Source of the DNA: CAMAVH01 sp036500145
Lineage (GTDB): Bacteria; Pseudomonadota; Alphaproteobacteria; SMXQ01
Reading direction: 5' to 3'
Assembly: GCA_036500145.1 (NCBI GenBank)
Contig: DASYCO010000052.1
Location: forward strand, 1-50,581
DNA length: 50,581 nucleotides
Numbering within the stretch: position 1 is the stretch's first letter; each line of letters begins with the position of its first letter. Of this stretch, positions 1-9,427 are shown in pieces. Both the position numbers and the translations under genes were made by a program. The notes below the pieces were generated by a model. The model was not told where the DNA came from. It did not search any database and worked only from the letters and a program-made list of their open reading frames with translations.

Positions 1-1058
1 GGCACGACGATTCCGCAATCCGACACGGCCGTGGCGACTTGGGTTCCCGGATGGGCGCCGGCCACGACGGGCCGACCGGTCGCCAGCATGCCGCCAAGCT
101 TCGACGGCATGACGAGGTCCGCCGCGTCGGCGCGCTGCGGCAAAAGGTGGACGTCGGCGAGGTTGAGCAGGTCGCCGAGCCGCTCGAGCGGCTGCAGGGG
201 CAGGAAGCGAACGTTGGCCAGGCCACGCGCGCCCTCCTCCAGGCGCTGGCGCGCCGCGCCCTCGCCGCAGAGCACGACGGCGATGCGCGGATCGTCCGCC
301 ACGGCGCGCGCCGTGTCGATCAGGGTGTCGAGCCCCTGCTTCTCGCCCATGTTGCCGGAATAGAGCGCGACGATCTGCCCGTCGGCGATGCCGAGCTCGG
401 CGCGGTAGGGATTGGCGCCGGTCTGCGGCTGGATCGCCGCCGCCTCGACCCAGTTGGGATAGAGGCCAGTCTTGTCCGCCGGCATGCCCTTGCGCTGCAG
501 GCGCTCCTGCATGCGCCGCGAGATGGTGGTGGCGAAGTCGAAGCGGCGCAGCAGCCAGTCGTCGACGCCGAGCGTGACGCTTTTCAGGCCGCCGCCCGGC
601 AGCATGCCGAGGTCGAAGGCGGCGTCGACGTCGAGATCCTGCACATGCAGCCAGGCCACGGCCCCGGACAGGCGTGCGGCGAGCCAGCCGACCGGCTCGG
701 CGAACATCGGCGGCTTGATGACGCAGACGACCTGCGGGCGGAAGGCGACCGCCTGCCACAGCATGGCCGGCAGGCTGGAGAGCGCGAAGCTCATGAGATG
801 CAGCGCGCGCTTGAGGCCGCTCGGCCGCTTCGGCACCCAGAGCGGGCAGCGCGTCACCCGCACGCCGCGGATCGTCTCGCCGCGCCAGGCCCAGGCGCTG
901 TAGCCGTCGCGCACCTTCCAGTCGGGATAGTAGGGCGGCGTGGTGACGACGCGCACCTCATGGCCGCGCGCGGCGAACCAGTCGCACATCTCGCCGGTGA
1001 ACTTGCCGATGCCGGTCAGCTCCGGCGCGTAGTTGATGCTGTGGACGAGGATGCGCAT
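1..1058 (-). CDS. WcaI-like family 4 glycosyltransferase (3' end cut by window edge)
   Basis: Last visible gene of the minus-strand polysaccharide operon; 352 codons are visible and the stop lies outside the window. The N-terminus (MRILVHSINYAPELTGIGKF) is characteristic of WcaI-like colanic-acid glycosyltransferases, with the glycine-rich start of the donor-domain partner. Near the left edge the protein reads PSKLGGMLATGRPVVAGAHP, the usual family 4 nucleotide-sugar binding region. It probably adds one sugar to the lipid-linked repeat unit on the cytoplasmic face of the inner membrane. It starts 8 bases after the methyltransferase gene upstream, so it is almost certainly cotranscribed. The sugar specificity cannot be read from the sequence. 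Confidence 0.85.
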   Translation of the reverse strand, partial: MRILVHSINYAPELTGIGKFTGEMCDWFAARGHEVRVVTTPPYYPDWKVRDGYSAWAWRGETIRGVRVTRCPLWVPKRPSGLKRALHLMSFALSSLPAMLWQAVAFRPQVVCVIKPPMFAEPVGWLAARLSGAVAWLHVQDLDVDAAFDLGMLPGGGLKSVTLGVDDWLLRRFDFATTISRRMQERLQRKGMPADKTGLYPNWVEAAAIQPQTGANPYRAELGIADGQIVALYSGNMGEKQGLDTLIDTARAVADDPRIAVVLCGEGAARQRLEEGARGLANVRFLPLQPLERLGDLLNLADVHLLPQRADAADLVMPSKLGGMLATGRPVVAGAHPGTQVATAVSDCGIVV

Positions 1059-1066
1059 GTCGCGGA

Positions 1067-2032
1067 TTATTCTTCAACGCTCTTGCGTGCACGCACAACC
1101 AGGCAGTCCCCGCGCATCGCTTGGTTCAGCAAAAACAGCGCCGGAAACAACAAACCGCGCAGGACGAGCATGAGTCCCGCGACAACGAAAGTCGAGCGCA
1201 ATTCGCGCGTTGGTTGGCCCGGGCGTGCGTAGATCGCGGCCAGAATCGACAGAGCCAGCCATGGCGCCGGCGTAACGCAGCGCGAATGCGTGACGGCAAA
1301 GCCTTCCTCGGCCAGGAGCCGGCGCAGGCCGGCAGGCGAAAAATGGGTCAGGTGATAAGGCACATGCCAGTTGATCCAGTTGCGCCCGAACAGCCTGCGG
1401 TACCGACTGTCGGCGTTAGGCAGGCTGATCCATGCCTCGCCATGGGGCGCGAGGATGCGGCGCAGATCGCGTATGGCCGCACGCGGGTCCGGCATATGCT
1501 CGAGCACGTTGGACATCACGGCCACGTCGAACGGCTCATCGGGCGCGAAAGCGTCGAGCGTCACCGTATGAACGCGAAAGCCGCGGCCGCGGGCCTCTTC
1601 GGCGGCAACGCGGTTCAGCTCGAGGCCTTCCGGCGCGAAGCCGTTGTCGCGGTAGCGCTCCAGCCCGCGTCCTTCGTTGCAGCCGACGTCGACGAGGCGG
1701 CCACGCCCGCGGACGAGATGGAACGAGACGTCGCCGTCGAGGCGGAGCCAGAGCCGGTAGAGCCAGCTTCTGAACAGGCGCTCGCGCAATCGCGTGTAGA
1801 CGGAGCGCGCGCCGGCCGCGGTTTTCGCGCCGCCGAAGTTATAGTGCTTCTCGTACAGTTCCTGCAGTTCGGCAGGACTGGGACGCGGCACCGTCTGCTC
1901 CGTGCCGCAGAGGCGGCAACGGGCGATGGCATAGACGCCGGGCGCCGCGAAGCGGTCGTCGGTCAGGCCCTCGAGAAAGCGGTCGAGCCCGCCGCCGCAC
2001 AGCAGGCAGTTCTGCGCGGAGGGAACGTTCAT
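1067..2032 (-). CDS. SAM-dependent methyltransferase with N-terminal zinc-ribbon-like Cys pairs
   Basis: A 321-residue class I methyltransferase. Residues about 9-45 hold two CxxC pairs (CLLCGG and CRLCGT) that look like a small metal-binding ribbon. The SAM-binding motif I is LVDVGCNEGRG, followed by the acidic residue in GLELN; a motif IV-like stretch is FDVAVMSNVLEHMPDP. The C-terminal 60 residues contain two hydrophobic stretches that may associate with the membrane. Its start overlaps the stop of the upstream glycosyltransferase as ATGA. In this setting it probably methylates a sugar or a lipid-linked intermediate, which is an inference from context. Confidence 0.82.
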   Translation of the reverse strand: MNVPSAQNCLLCGGGLDRFLEGLTDDRFAAPGVYAIARCRLCGTEQTVPRPSPAELQELYEKHYNFGGAKTAAGARSVYTRLRERLFRSWLYRLWLRLDGDVSFHLVRGRGRLVDVGCNEGRGLERYRDNGFAPEGLELNRVAAEEARGRGFRVHTVTLDAFAPDEPFDVAVMSNVLEHMPDPRAAIRDLRRILAPHGEAWISLPNADSRYRRLFGRNWINWHVPYHLTHFSPAGLRRLLAEEGFAVTHSRCVTPAPWLALSILAAIYARPGQPTRELRSTFVVAGLMLVLRGLLFPALFLLNQAMRGDCLVVRARKSVEE

Positions 2033-3147
2033 TCGGCCCTCTCCCCCGTCAATGCCGACAAAAGGCCAGCCAATTGCGCTTCGCCTTCGGCGTGCAGCAT
2101 GGCGCCGCGGGCCCGGGCGCCGGCCTGCACGGCGGCGAAATCCGCCGGTGCCGCCGACCAGCCCCGCAACACTTCGCCGACGCGGCGGACGAACGAGCCA
2201 TCGACCGGGATGACGACGCCCCCGCTCGCTTCAGAGGCGCCGTCGCCGAGCTGCTCCGGGATGCAGCCGCGGCCGAAGGCAATCACCGGCACGCCATGCG
2301 CCATCGCCTCGAACAGCACTGTCGGCTCCGCTTCGTTGGCATACCGCGTCGGAAAGAGGAAAACGTCTATGTCGGCGAAGAAGCGGTCCTTGTCGGCGCC
2401 GTAGACAGGTCCGCGATAGTCGATGCCGACGCCGTAGGCCTCCCGCGCGGCAGCGATTTCCTCGGCCGCGTGAACATCCGCAGGCGGACCCGCCAGCACC
2501 AATTGCGCGGCGAGGCCCGCCGCCGTGGCATCGCGATAGAGATCTAGCACCACGTCGAGGCCTTTCTCGTCGGTCAGGTTTCCCATGTGGCCGAGGCGCA
2601 GGCCGCCCGGCTGGACGAGCTGACGCGTAGAAGCGGAAGCCGAGGCGAGCGGCGGATAGAACGCCGCGTTGCTGACGCAAATCGTCCGCAGCACCGCCGG
2701 GTAGCGCGCCCTCAGCAACGCCTCCATCCGCCGGCACAGCGCCACATGCACGGCGTCGCCGCCGGCGACGCGCGTCAGCAGGCGCATGACGAAGGTCGGA
2801 CGATCCAGATAGGCGAACGAATGATGATGCACGAACAGCCGCTGCCGCAGCAGCCGCGCGACGGCGACCAGGGCCAAGTTGTAGATCAAGCCGATGCCGC
2901 CGGCCGCCGCCACATAGACGGTGCCGCGCCGGCCGGCATTCTCCGCGATCGCTGCGGCGGCGGCGAGCACCCGCCGCATCCGGCGCAGATGATAGGCGAG
3001 GCCGCCGACCATCGGCCCCGCCGCGATGTCGCAGCGACGCACTGCATCGTGCGAGTTCAAGCGGTCCGCGACGGCAGCCGTGATGACCGCCCCGCCATAA
3101 ACCGGCGGCGGAAACGGCCCGATGACGAAAATCCGCGCCTGGGTCAT
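2029..3147 (-). CDS. Family 4 glycosyltransferase
   Basis: A 372-residue GT-B fold glycosyltransferase. It begins MTQARIFVIGPFPPPVYGGA, a typical glycine-rich acceptor-domain loop of GT4 enzymes. The C-terminal domain has LGHMGNLTDEKGLDVVLDLY and then EAEPTVLFE (Glu272 to Glu280), the EX7E donor-site motif. An in-frame upstream extension to 3249 exists, but the ATG at 3147 overlaps the stop of the preceding gene as ATGA and starts exactly at the conserved N-terminus, so it was preferred. It likely builds the repeat unit on the cytoplasmic membrane. Donor and acceptor sugars are unknown. Confidence 0.88.
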   Translation of the reverse strand: MTQARIFVIGPFPPPVYGGAVITAAVADRLNSHDAVRRCDIAAGPMVGGLAYHLRRMRRVLAAAAAIAENAGRRGTVYVAAAGGIGLIYNLALVAVARLLRQRLFVHHHSFAYLDRPTFVMRLLTRVAGGDAVHVALCRRMEALLRARYPAVLRTICVSNAAFYPPLASASASTRQLVQPGGLRLGHMGNLTDEKGLDVVLDLYRDATAAGLAAQLVLAGPPADVHAAEEIAAAREAYGVGIDYRGPVYGADKDRFFADIDVFLFPTRYANEAEPTVLFEAMAHGVPVIAFGRGCIPEQLGDGASEASGGVVIPVDGSFVRRVGEVLRGWSAAPADFAAVQAGARARGAMLHAEGEAQLAGLLSALTGERAE

Positions 3148-4304
3148 GCGCCGCGTTCCGCGCCGATTAGCTGCGCGACGCCTTGCGCGAAACGAACCAC
3201 GTCGCCGCGCTCGGCGAAGGCGCTGGACGCGTCGCACAGGCGCCGCCACTCCGCCTCGTCCCGAGCGACGTCCGCCATGATGCGCGCCAGCCCATCGACG
3301 TTGTCAGGCTCGATGACGTAGCCGTTGACGTTCTGGCGCACGAGATCGTCGCGCGCGCCGACATTCTCCGCGACGATCGGGGGCACGCCCATGGCCAAGG
3401 CCTCATTGACGACGAGCCCCCATTCGTCCGAGATCGAAGGCACGATCAGCGCCAGGCTGCTCGCCAATGCTCGGGCGATGCCTTCTTCCTGCAGGAAGCC
3501 GGCGAACCTCACGCCATCGAGGCCGCGGCGCGCCACGTCGGCACGCAATTCGGGTTCGAGCGGACCTGCCCCGACGAGCACGAGGTCGCGGGCGGCCGAG
3601 CCCGCGGCGCGCCGGTAAACGTCGTAGGCGGCGATCGCGAGCGAAAGGTTCTTCCTGGCCAAGAAACGGGAGATCACCGTGAAATGCCGGGAAGCAAATG
3701 GCTCGCCCTGCGGCGCCGGCGGCGTGCCGGCAAGGCCGCGAACGCGCGCCAGCGACAGGGTGTCGTAGCCAAGCGCAATCCGCCTTTCAGGAAAGCCGAG
3801 CAGGCGCAGATAATCGCGCGTGCGGGCGCCGCTCGCGAACGCGCCGCTGTAAGGGGCGTACAGGACGACCTTGAACAGTTCGCGCAGGATATGGCGCCGC
3901 CTGTCGTCGAACTTCGAATCCGACATGATGAAGACGCGCCGGCCGCGAAGCCGCAGCCATAGCGCTGTCAACAATATTTCCGGCTGTTCGTAGTTGCAGA
4001 GAAAGACCGGGCCGGCGGCGTTGCGGCCTAACTGCGCGATCAAGCGCGACAGGCGCCGGGGCCACGACGTCTTTTCCAGCACCTCGCCCGGCATGAGCGT
4101 GACGCGCTCGAACGCATGCCCTTCGGCGGACGGCGCCCAGGCGTACATGCCGCTGCGGTTCGTAATCTCGATGCCGATCACCTGATAGCGGTCGCCAAGC
4201 GACGCGGCCACGGCTTCGCAGCGATCGTTATGGTAAGGCGCGAATTGGCTCCATACGAACGTCAAGGTCGGCAGGGGCGACTGGCCGTGCGACATCTCTT
4301 GCAT
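3144..4304 (-). CDS. Family 4 glycosyltransferase
   Basis: About 386 residues. The N-terminal domain starts LTFVWSQFAPYHNDRCEAVA, and the C-terminal donor domain contains FTVISRFLARKNLSLAIAAY and SDEWGLVVNEALAMGVPP (residues about 292-309), a clear GT4 nucleotide-sugar site. The longer in-frame reading to 4454 overlaps the upstream gene by 150 bases and carries no conserved residues. The start at 4304 forms a TGATG overlap with that gene; the Met at 4295 is an alternative. It belongs to the same operon and presumably extends the lipid-linked oligosaccharide. Confidence 0.85.
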   Translation of the reverse strand: MQEMSHGQSPLPTLTFVWSQFAPYHNDRCEAVAASLGDRYQVIGIEITNRSGMYAWAPSAEGHAFERVTLMPGEVLEKTSWPRRLSRLIAQLGRNAAGPVFLCNYEQPEILLTALWLRLRGRRVFIMSDSKFDDRRRHILRELFKVVLYAPYSGAFASGARTRDYLRLLGFPERRIALGYDTLSLARVRGLAGTPPAPQGEPFASRHFTVISRFLARKNLSLAIAAYDVYRRAAGSAARDLVLVGAGPLEPELRADVARRGLDGVRFAGFLQEEGIARALASSLALIVPSISDEWGLVVNEALAMGVPPIVAENVGARDDLVRQNVNGYVIEPDNVDGLARIMADVARDEAEWRRLCDASSAFAERGDVVRFAQGVAQLIGAERGA

Positions 4305-5662
4305 CAACGCCGGCGCGGCAGGATGCGCACCTGCTGGGTGGCGCGATACTGCCGCAGCCATTCCAGGAAGCGCGTGAGGCCCAGCCAGAGGGCGACGGGC
4401 AGGATCGTGAACAGCGAGAACTTGGCGATGCTGATGCCGCCGTCGCGGAACCACTGCACGGTCAGCGGCAGGAACACGCAGTAGATGAGCACCTTCGCCG
4501 GCTCATGCAGGTTGCGCCAGAACCACTTGTGCAGCCAGCCGAGGAACAGCCCCACCATGCCCATGGTGAAGACCAGGCCGGCCCAGCCGAAGCTCAGCCA
4601 GCCGTCGCCAGGCAGCGACGCCGTCAAGCCGACGAAATTGCCGTAATCGTTCAAATTGATGAGCGTGATCGGCGAGCCTGTGGGCTTGTCCTTCCACAGG
4701 ATGCGCGGGATCGGCTCGGTGAATATCTGCAGATACTGCGTGAAGTAGGTGTAGGTCTTCGACAGTTCCGGCACGGCCCACAGGATGTAGGTCAGGAATT
4801 CGAAGTTGGCGAAATCCGGGTTGTCCTGCTTTTCAAGCCAGGTCCTGTCGTCGCGGAATTCCGCGACGGGCTTTTCGCTGCCGATGTAGTCGCGGAAATA
4901 GTTGCGGTTCAAGCCGACGTTCTGGAAAAGGATGAAGATCGGCACGAAGATCACGAGATAGCGGATGCGGAACCATCGCTTGCGCGTGTTGAACAGCTGC
5001 ATCAGCACCAACGTGAAAATCGTGGTGATCATCGGCCAGCGGCCGCCGCCGAGGAAGGCGCGGTAGCCAACGAAGAGGATCAGCGGCACCCACGTCCAGA
5101 GGGCGAACCGGAAGCGCCACATGAACAGCAGCACGAACGAGCCGATCATCGTCTGGGCCTCGACGATGTAGCCCGTCGTGTTGACGTAGATCGTATTGCC
5201 GGTCGCGAGGTCGACCGTCATCTGAATGGCGGCGGTCTTGTCGTCGTAGCCGACGTCCTGGGCGGCGAAGAACGTCGAATAGATCGTCAGCGGGCCGAGC
5301 AGCGCCGCCGTCCAGAAGAAGGCCTGCTTCTGGACCGAGGTGAACTCCGGCAGGCGCGCGTCGGCGAAGTTCGTCTGCGCGCGGCCGCCGAACCAGCAGG
5401 CAGCCGCAAAGACCAGGAGCGCGACCGAAGTCACGACGAGCGTGAAGACGAACTGGCTGTCCGTCGGGAAGAAGCGCATGTAGACCCAGCGGCCATCGAA
5501 CTTCAGGTAGTAGACCATGAAGGGCCGGATCACGAAGACGATCGCGTGAAAGAGCAGGTAGAACGCGAGCGGGTGAAACAGCGATGCGTTGCGGCTCAGC
5601 GCGAAGCAGGCTGCGATGGCGACGAATATCCCGAGATGCACGTAGAGCGCGGTCTCGATCAT
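4304..5662 (-). CDS. Wzy-like polysaccharide repeat-unit polymerase
   Basis: A 452-residue polytopic protein with roughly ten to eleven membrane segments and a large soluble loop between about residues 260 and 330. The C-terminal part contains GDGWLSFGWAGLVFTMGMVG, a pattern common in oligosaccharide repeat-unit polymerases. With the Wzx-like flippase at 15933-17264 and the Wzc-like kinase at 22071-24398 it completes a Wzx/Wzy pathway; it would join repeat units on the periplasmic side. The start at 5662 overlaps the upstream stop as ATGA; a longer reading to 5740 only overlaps that gene. Wzy proteins are poorly conserved, so the call rests on topology, this motif and context. Confidence 0.72.
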   Translation of the reverse strand: MIETALYVHLGIFVAIAACFALSRNASLFHPLAFYLLFHAIVFVIRPFMVYYLKFDGRWVYMRFFPTDSQFVFTLVVTSVALLVFAAACWFGGRAQTNFADARLPEFTSVQKQAFFWTAALLGPLTIYSTFFAAQDVGYDDKTAAIQMTVDLATGNTIYVNTTGYIVEAQTMIGSFVLLFMWRFRFALWTWVPLILFVGYRAFLGGGRWPMITTIFTLVLMQLFNTRKRWFRIRYLVIFVPIFILFQNVGLNRNYFRDYIGSEKPVAEFRDDRTWLEKQDNPDFANFEFLTYILWAVPELSKTYTYFTQYLQIFTEPIPRILWKDKPTGSPITLINLNDYGNFVGLTASLPGDGWLSFGWAGLVFTMGMVGLFLGWLHKWFWRNLHEPAKVLIYCVFLPLTVQWFRDGGISIAKFSLFTILPVALWLGLTRFLEWLRQYRATQQVRILPRRR

Positions 5663-6888
5663 GGAATCAGCCCTCGCAATTGCTCCCTGTAGCGGTCCCA
5701 GCCATGCGAGCCGCGCAGCTGCCAGGATTCGTCCTGCCATCGGGCCAGCAGGTCGGGCCGGGCGGCCGCGTCCCTGATCGCCTGGGTCACGCCGTCGATT
5801 GAAATCTTATCCAACAGCACGCCGTTCCGTCCATTCTCGACGACGATGGCGGACGCTCCGCTCTGGATGACGCCGAGGCCCGATCCGAGGGCCTCGTAGA
5901 GGACGATGCCGCCGCCTTCGAACAGGCTTGGAAACACGAAGCAGTCCGCTTCGGCGAACCGGGCGGCGATTTCGTGGCGGGGCAGCTGTCCCACATGCGT
6001 GACACGGCCGCGGAAACGTTCGAAGGTCGCCGCCGGGATCGCCAGCTTGCCGATGAGCGTCAGCGACGCCTCCGCGGCCGGGATGGCCTCGAACGCCTTG
6101 AGGAGATACTGCACGCCCTTGCGCGGATCGACCGTGCCAACGAACAGGAACCGCGCCGGGCCGTCGCGGCGCGCGCGCGCCGGCCGGACCGCCGAGAAGG
6201 CGGTCTCGTCGTAGCCGTAGGGCACGATGGTCAGCTTCTCCGGCGGGCAGCCGTTGTCGATCATGGTCTGCGCGCAGAATTCGCAGCCGACCACGACCTT
6301 GTCGGCGAGCGCCACTTCCTCGTCCTGCTGGGCGATCCATGCTGCGTCGAACGGCCGGAAAGCCCGAAGGAAGAATTCCGGATGCCGTGCCTGCTCCGCG
6401 AGCATGACCTCGTTCAAGGCCCGCGGATGGCCGATGGTCTGGTCGAGCACGCAGGCGATCCCCCGCCGCTTGGCCCAGCGGAAGACCTCCACCGACGAAT
6501 TGTTGTAGCCCCAGACGACGTCGACCGGTTCGCGCTGCAGGAGGCGGATGACGTCCTTGCCGAACGCGACGTTGCCGCGGACGTTCGCAAGGTCTGCCAA
6601 GCCGTGCATGTTCAGCCGCCGCGCGACCGATTCCACCCATTCGTGGACGCCGAAGGTGCGCACGAGGCCGAGGTCGAGCAGCGGCGTGCCGCGGCGGCGA
6701 AATTCGCGGTTGAGCTTCCTGCCGAGCGGGCCGGGCATGAAGCCCTCTATGCGGTAGGGCCACTTCCGCGGATTGTAGAACACCGACGTGGCGTACCAGC
6801 CGAGCTGCCCAGATTCCTGAAACGCGAGCGCCGTCTGCCAGGAATGTTGCGTGCCGGCATGAAAAACCCCGACGCGGCGCCCGGACAT
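5659..6888 (-). CDS. Family 4 glycosyltransferase
   Basis: A 409-residue GT4-type protein. The N-terminus reads GVFHAGTQHSWQTALAFQE. The C-terminal domain has ARFLFVGTVDPRKGVQYLL and FEGGGIVLYEALGSGLGV, the usual donor-binding segments. The middle holds YGYDETAF, a common linker in GT4 enzymes of polysaccharide loci. A GTG at 6894 is possible, but the ATG at 6888 has a GGAG ribosome site 8 bases upstream and was chosen. It starts 14 bases after the FkbM gene. It should act on the cytoplasmic face on the same lipid-linked glycan. Confidence 0.85.
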   Translation of the reverse strand: MSGRRVGVFHAGTQHSWQTALAFQESGQLGWYATSVFYNPRKWPYRIEGFMPGPLGRKLNREFRRRGTPLLDLGLVRTFGVHEWVESVARRLNMHGLADLANVRGNVAFGKDVIRLLQREPVDVVWGYNNSSVEVFRWAKRRGIACVLDQTIGHPRALNEVMLAEQARHPEFFLRAFRPFDAAWIAQQDEEVALADKVVVGCEFCAQTMIDNGCPPEKLTIVPYGYDETAFSAVRPARARRDGPARFLFVGTVDPRKGVQYLLKAFEAIPAAEASLTLIGKLAIPAATFERFRGRVTHVGQLPRHEIAARFAEADCFVFPSLFEGGGIVLYEALGSGLGVIQSGASAIVVENGRNGVLLDKISIDGVTQAIRDAAARPDLLARWQDESWQLRGSHGWDRYREQLRGLIP

Positions 6889-6902
6889 GTTCACGGCTCC
6901 GG

Positions 6903-7736
6903 CTACGAAGGACGCGCGAAGGACTGAGCCGCGCCGCCCCTGCGCACCGCTATCAGGTTCGCATACTTGAATATCTCGAAGCGGCTGTTGTAGCCCTTCC
7001 CGTCGACGACCAGCGGCGCCAGGCCATTCGCCACGATTCGGTAGATGTCGTAGTTCGCCAGGATCTTCGTCAGCGTCAGGATCGACAGGCCCGTCAGGAT
7101 GTTATGGGCGTTGAACTCCATCTGAATGGTCGCGATGCGGCCGTCAGCCAAGGCCTTGGCGCCGCCTTCGAGGACGGCTTTCTCCAGCCCCTCGACGTCG
7201 ATCTTCAGAAAGTCGACCGACTCGACTCCGGCATTGGCCATGTAAATGTCCAGCGTGCCGACCTGCGCCTCGACCGACTGCGTCGCGGACTTGTAGACGT
7301 CGTCGAACGTCGCGGGCAGGAACGAGGCATGGCCGCTGCCTTCGGAGCCGGCGTAGTCGTACAGCGTGAAGCTGCCGGGCTTGTCGCCCAGGCCGAGGTT
7401 GTTGATCTTGACGCGTCCGTCACTGCCGAAACGTGCCGATAGGCGCGCGAAGGTCTTGGGATTGGGCTCGAAGCAATGGACTTGGCAGCCGGCGAAGGCG
7501 GCGAGCACGCTGGCCGTGAAGTCGCCCTCGTTGGCGCCGACGTCGAAGACGACGGGCGAACGGCCGGGGTGGCGCGCCGCCCAGGCCCGCGCCCAGGTCG
7601 CGATGCAGCGCTCCTCGCCATTGAAGCGCGGATCGGGATTCATGTGGCCCAGGCCGCCGATGGCGATGCGGTAGACCCCCCACCATAGCGGCTGCAGTTG
7701 CGTTCGAGCCATCCAGCCCAGCAGGCGATTGATCAT
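6903..7736 (-). CDS. FkbM-family methyltransferase
   Basis: A 277-residue FkbM-type SAM methyltransferase. Motif I is VVFDVGANEGDFTASVL, the acidic ribose-binding residue lies in HCFEPNP, and the family hallmark SVDFLKIDVEGLEKAVLEGG follows. FkbM enzymes commonly O-methylate sugars in polysaccharide loci, so methylation of a sugar hydroxyl is likely. The ORF can be read back to 7799, but the ATG at 7736 avoids overlap with the upstream membrane protein gene and gives the normal length. Confidence 0.9.
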   Translation of the reverse strand: MINRLLGWMARTQLQPLWWGVYRIAIGGLGHMNPDPRFNGEERCIATWARAWAARHPGRSPVVFDVGANEGDFTASVLAAFAGCQVHCFEPNPKTFARLSARFGSDGRVKINNLGLGDKPGSFTLYDYAGSEGSGHASFLPATFDDVYKSATQSVEAQVGTLDIYMANAGVESVDFLKIDVEGLEKAVLEGGAKALADGRIATIQMEFNAHNILTGLSILTLTKILANYDIYRIVANGLAPLVVDGKGYNSRFEIFKYANLIAVRRGGAAQSFARPS

Positions 7737-7768
7737 GAAGCGGTCCTGGCGCGTTTGCGGACGTTGCG

Positions 7769-9427
7769 TTACGGGTTGGGCGGCGGATCGATGTACCACA
7801 CGCCGAAGCCCAGCGAGGGGACGGTGAAGGCGAGATGGTCGCGACGCAAGGGAATAACGCCGCTCTCCTGTCCGTTCAACGCCGCATAGACGGTCAGACC
7901 CGTCGATTCCGCGCCGCCATCCGGCTTTGGCTGGCAGGACAGGCGAGTCGCGTTATGGACCAGGACCCCGCAATAGCGCGCGCGAGCGGCCGCGTCGAGG
8001 TCGGGCCCGGGCGCCATGACGTAGTGGATGCCGAGGGCCTGCAGGTAGGCCCGGATGCCGTCACGGGCCAAAGCGGCCTGATAGCCGTAGTCGTTGATCA
8101 GGCCATCGGCCGGCAGGACGCGATAGCCGCCGAGATAGGCCAGCGCGCCGGGATAGTCGGAGACGAAAACCCCCTGATTCTTCGGCAGGTGGTCTTCGAA
8201 GTCGCGCACATAGGCCCGCGCCCAGCCGGCATCGCGGCCGGCGACGACAGGGGGCATCTTCACGGCAAGCCAGGCCAGCGGCAAAAGCACCGTCACGGCG
8301 GCGAGCCCCGCGGCCGCAATCCTCTCGCCCCACGCCGCCCAGGCGGACGTGCCGAAAACAGCCGGCAGGCGGCGCATCGCCATCGTCGCGAGCTGCGGCA
8401 GCGCCAGCGCGCCAGCGGTCATCCAGGCGCCGTAATACCAAGTCCAATTGGTCAGGCCGCTGGTGAAATAGGCGATGTAAATGGCGTGCAAGGCGATTCC
8501 GGCATAGAGCGGCAGCAGGATCAGGCGCTGGCGCCGCGTCCCGGAAGCGACCACGAAGCCTGCCGACGCGAGGACGAGCGCGAGCGCGAACCAGCCCATG
8601 TCGGCGATCTTCGCGCGGGCGAAGCCATGCGCGGCGTCGCCGGCCCCCTTCAAGGCGCCGCTGATCGGGACGAGATGGCCTGTCGTCGACCAGTTCCACA
8701 GCAGGTAGCCGCCGAGCAGCAGGACGTAGGCAACGGCCGGAACCAGCGAAAGCCTGATCGTCGCGGCGAAGCCCCGGCGGCGCAGCGCGACATGAAGCGA
8801 GGATAGGCCGAGCAAGGCGGCGACGAAGACAGTGTCGAGCCTGGCGAGTACCGACAGGGCGAGCGCCAGATGAAGCAGCGCGAAGTCGCCGTCCTCGCCC
8901 TTTTCGTCGAAGCCTGCGAAGGCCCATGTCGCCAGCGCGACCAGCGGCACGACCAGCGCGGATTCGGATCCGATTTGCGTGAAGAGGGTGTATGGCACCA
9001 AAAGCGCCAGCCCGAGATGGCTATGACGAAGGCCGAGCCGCCGCGCGGCGGCAGGCGCCAGCCAGAAGCTGGCGATCGCCAGAAGCGCCACCATCGCCAT
9101 CGCCAGATGCGGCAGGAGCACGCGGTCCCTGGCAAGCGACTGCAGCCCGGTGACGACCAGAAACCACAGCGGATGGAATCCATTGGTCGGCGTATAGCCA
9201 TGGAACGTGACGCCCTGCCCGGCGACGACGTTCGCGGCAAGCTGGAAGTAGAAGTAGGTGTCCTCGGCGATCATGCTGACCGGGAAGGCGACGATATAGG
9301 CGCTGACGCCCGAGATCATGAGCCATAGCGCCGCGGCCGCCGGCCAGGGCAGGCCGAAACCGGGAAAACGGTCCGGGAGCGGCTTCAAGGCCTGGGCGCT
9401 CCCTGGCTGAAGCGCCGGCGCAGCCAT
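7769..9427 (-). CDS. Polytopic membrane protein, probable GT-C glycosyltransferase
   Basis: About 552 residues with some ten membrane segments and a soluble C-terminal domain from about residue 380. After the first membrane segment comes VSMIAEDTYFYFQLAANVVA and then TPTNGFHPLWF. An acidic pair (Glu-Asp) in the first periplasmic loop followed by this motif is typical of GT-C enzymes that take polyprenyl-phosphate sugars. It is downstream of the DprE1/DprE2 genes, making it a candidate user of a lipid-linked arabinose donor; this is inference. The start at 9427 overlaps the upstream gene by 43 bases; a start nearer 9388 is possible. The longer reading to 9595 is a shadow. Confidence 0.72.
   Translation of the reverse strand: MAAPALQPGSAQALKPLPDRFPGFGLPWPAAAALWLMISGVSAYIVAFPVSMIAEDTYFYFQLAANVVAGQGVTFHGYTPTNGFHPLWFLVVTGLQSLARDRVLLPHLAMAMVALLAIASFWLAPAAARRLGLRHSHLGLALLVPYTLFTQIGSESALVVPLVALATWAFAGFDEKGEDGDFALLHLALALSVLARLDTVFVAALLGLSSLHVALRRRGFAATIRLSLVPAVAYVLLLGGYLLWNWSTTGHLVPISGALKGAGDAAHGFARAKIADMGWFALALVLASAGFVVASGTRRQRLILLPLYAGIALHAIYIAYFTSGLTNWTWYYGAWMTAGALALPQLATMAMRRLPAVFGTSAWAAWGERIAAAGLAAVTVLLPLAWLAVKMPPVVAGRDAGWARAYVRDFEDHLPKNQGVFVSDYPGALAYLGGYRVLPADGLINDYGYQAALARDGIRAYLQALGIHYVMAPGPDLDAAARARYCGVLVHNATRLSCQPKPDGGAESTGLTVYAALNGQESGVIPLRRDHLAFTVPSLGFGVWYIDPPPNP

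Noticed and set aside
39..1232. Plus-strand open frame of 397 codons
   Set aside because: Antisense of the WcaI-like glycosyltransferase, which has clear family motifs on the minus strand.
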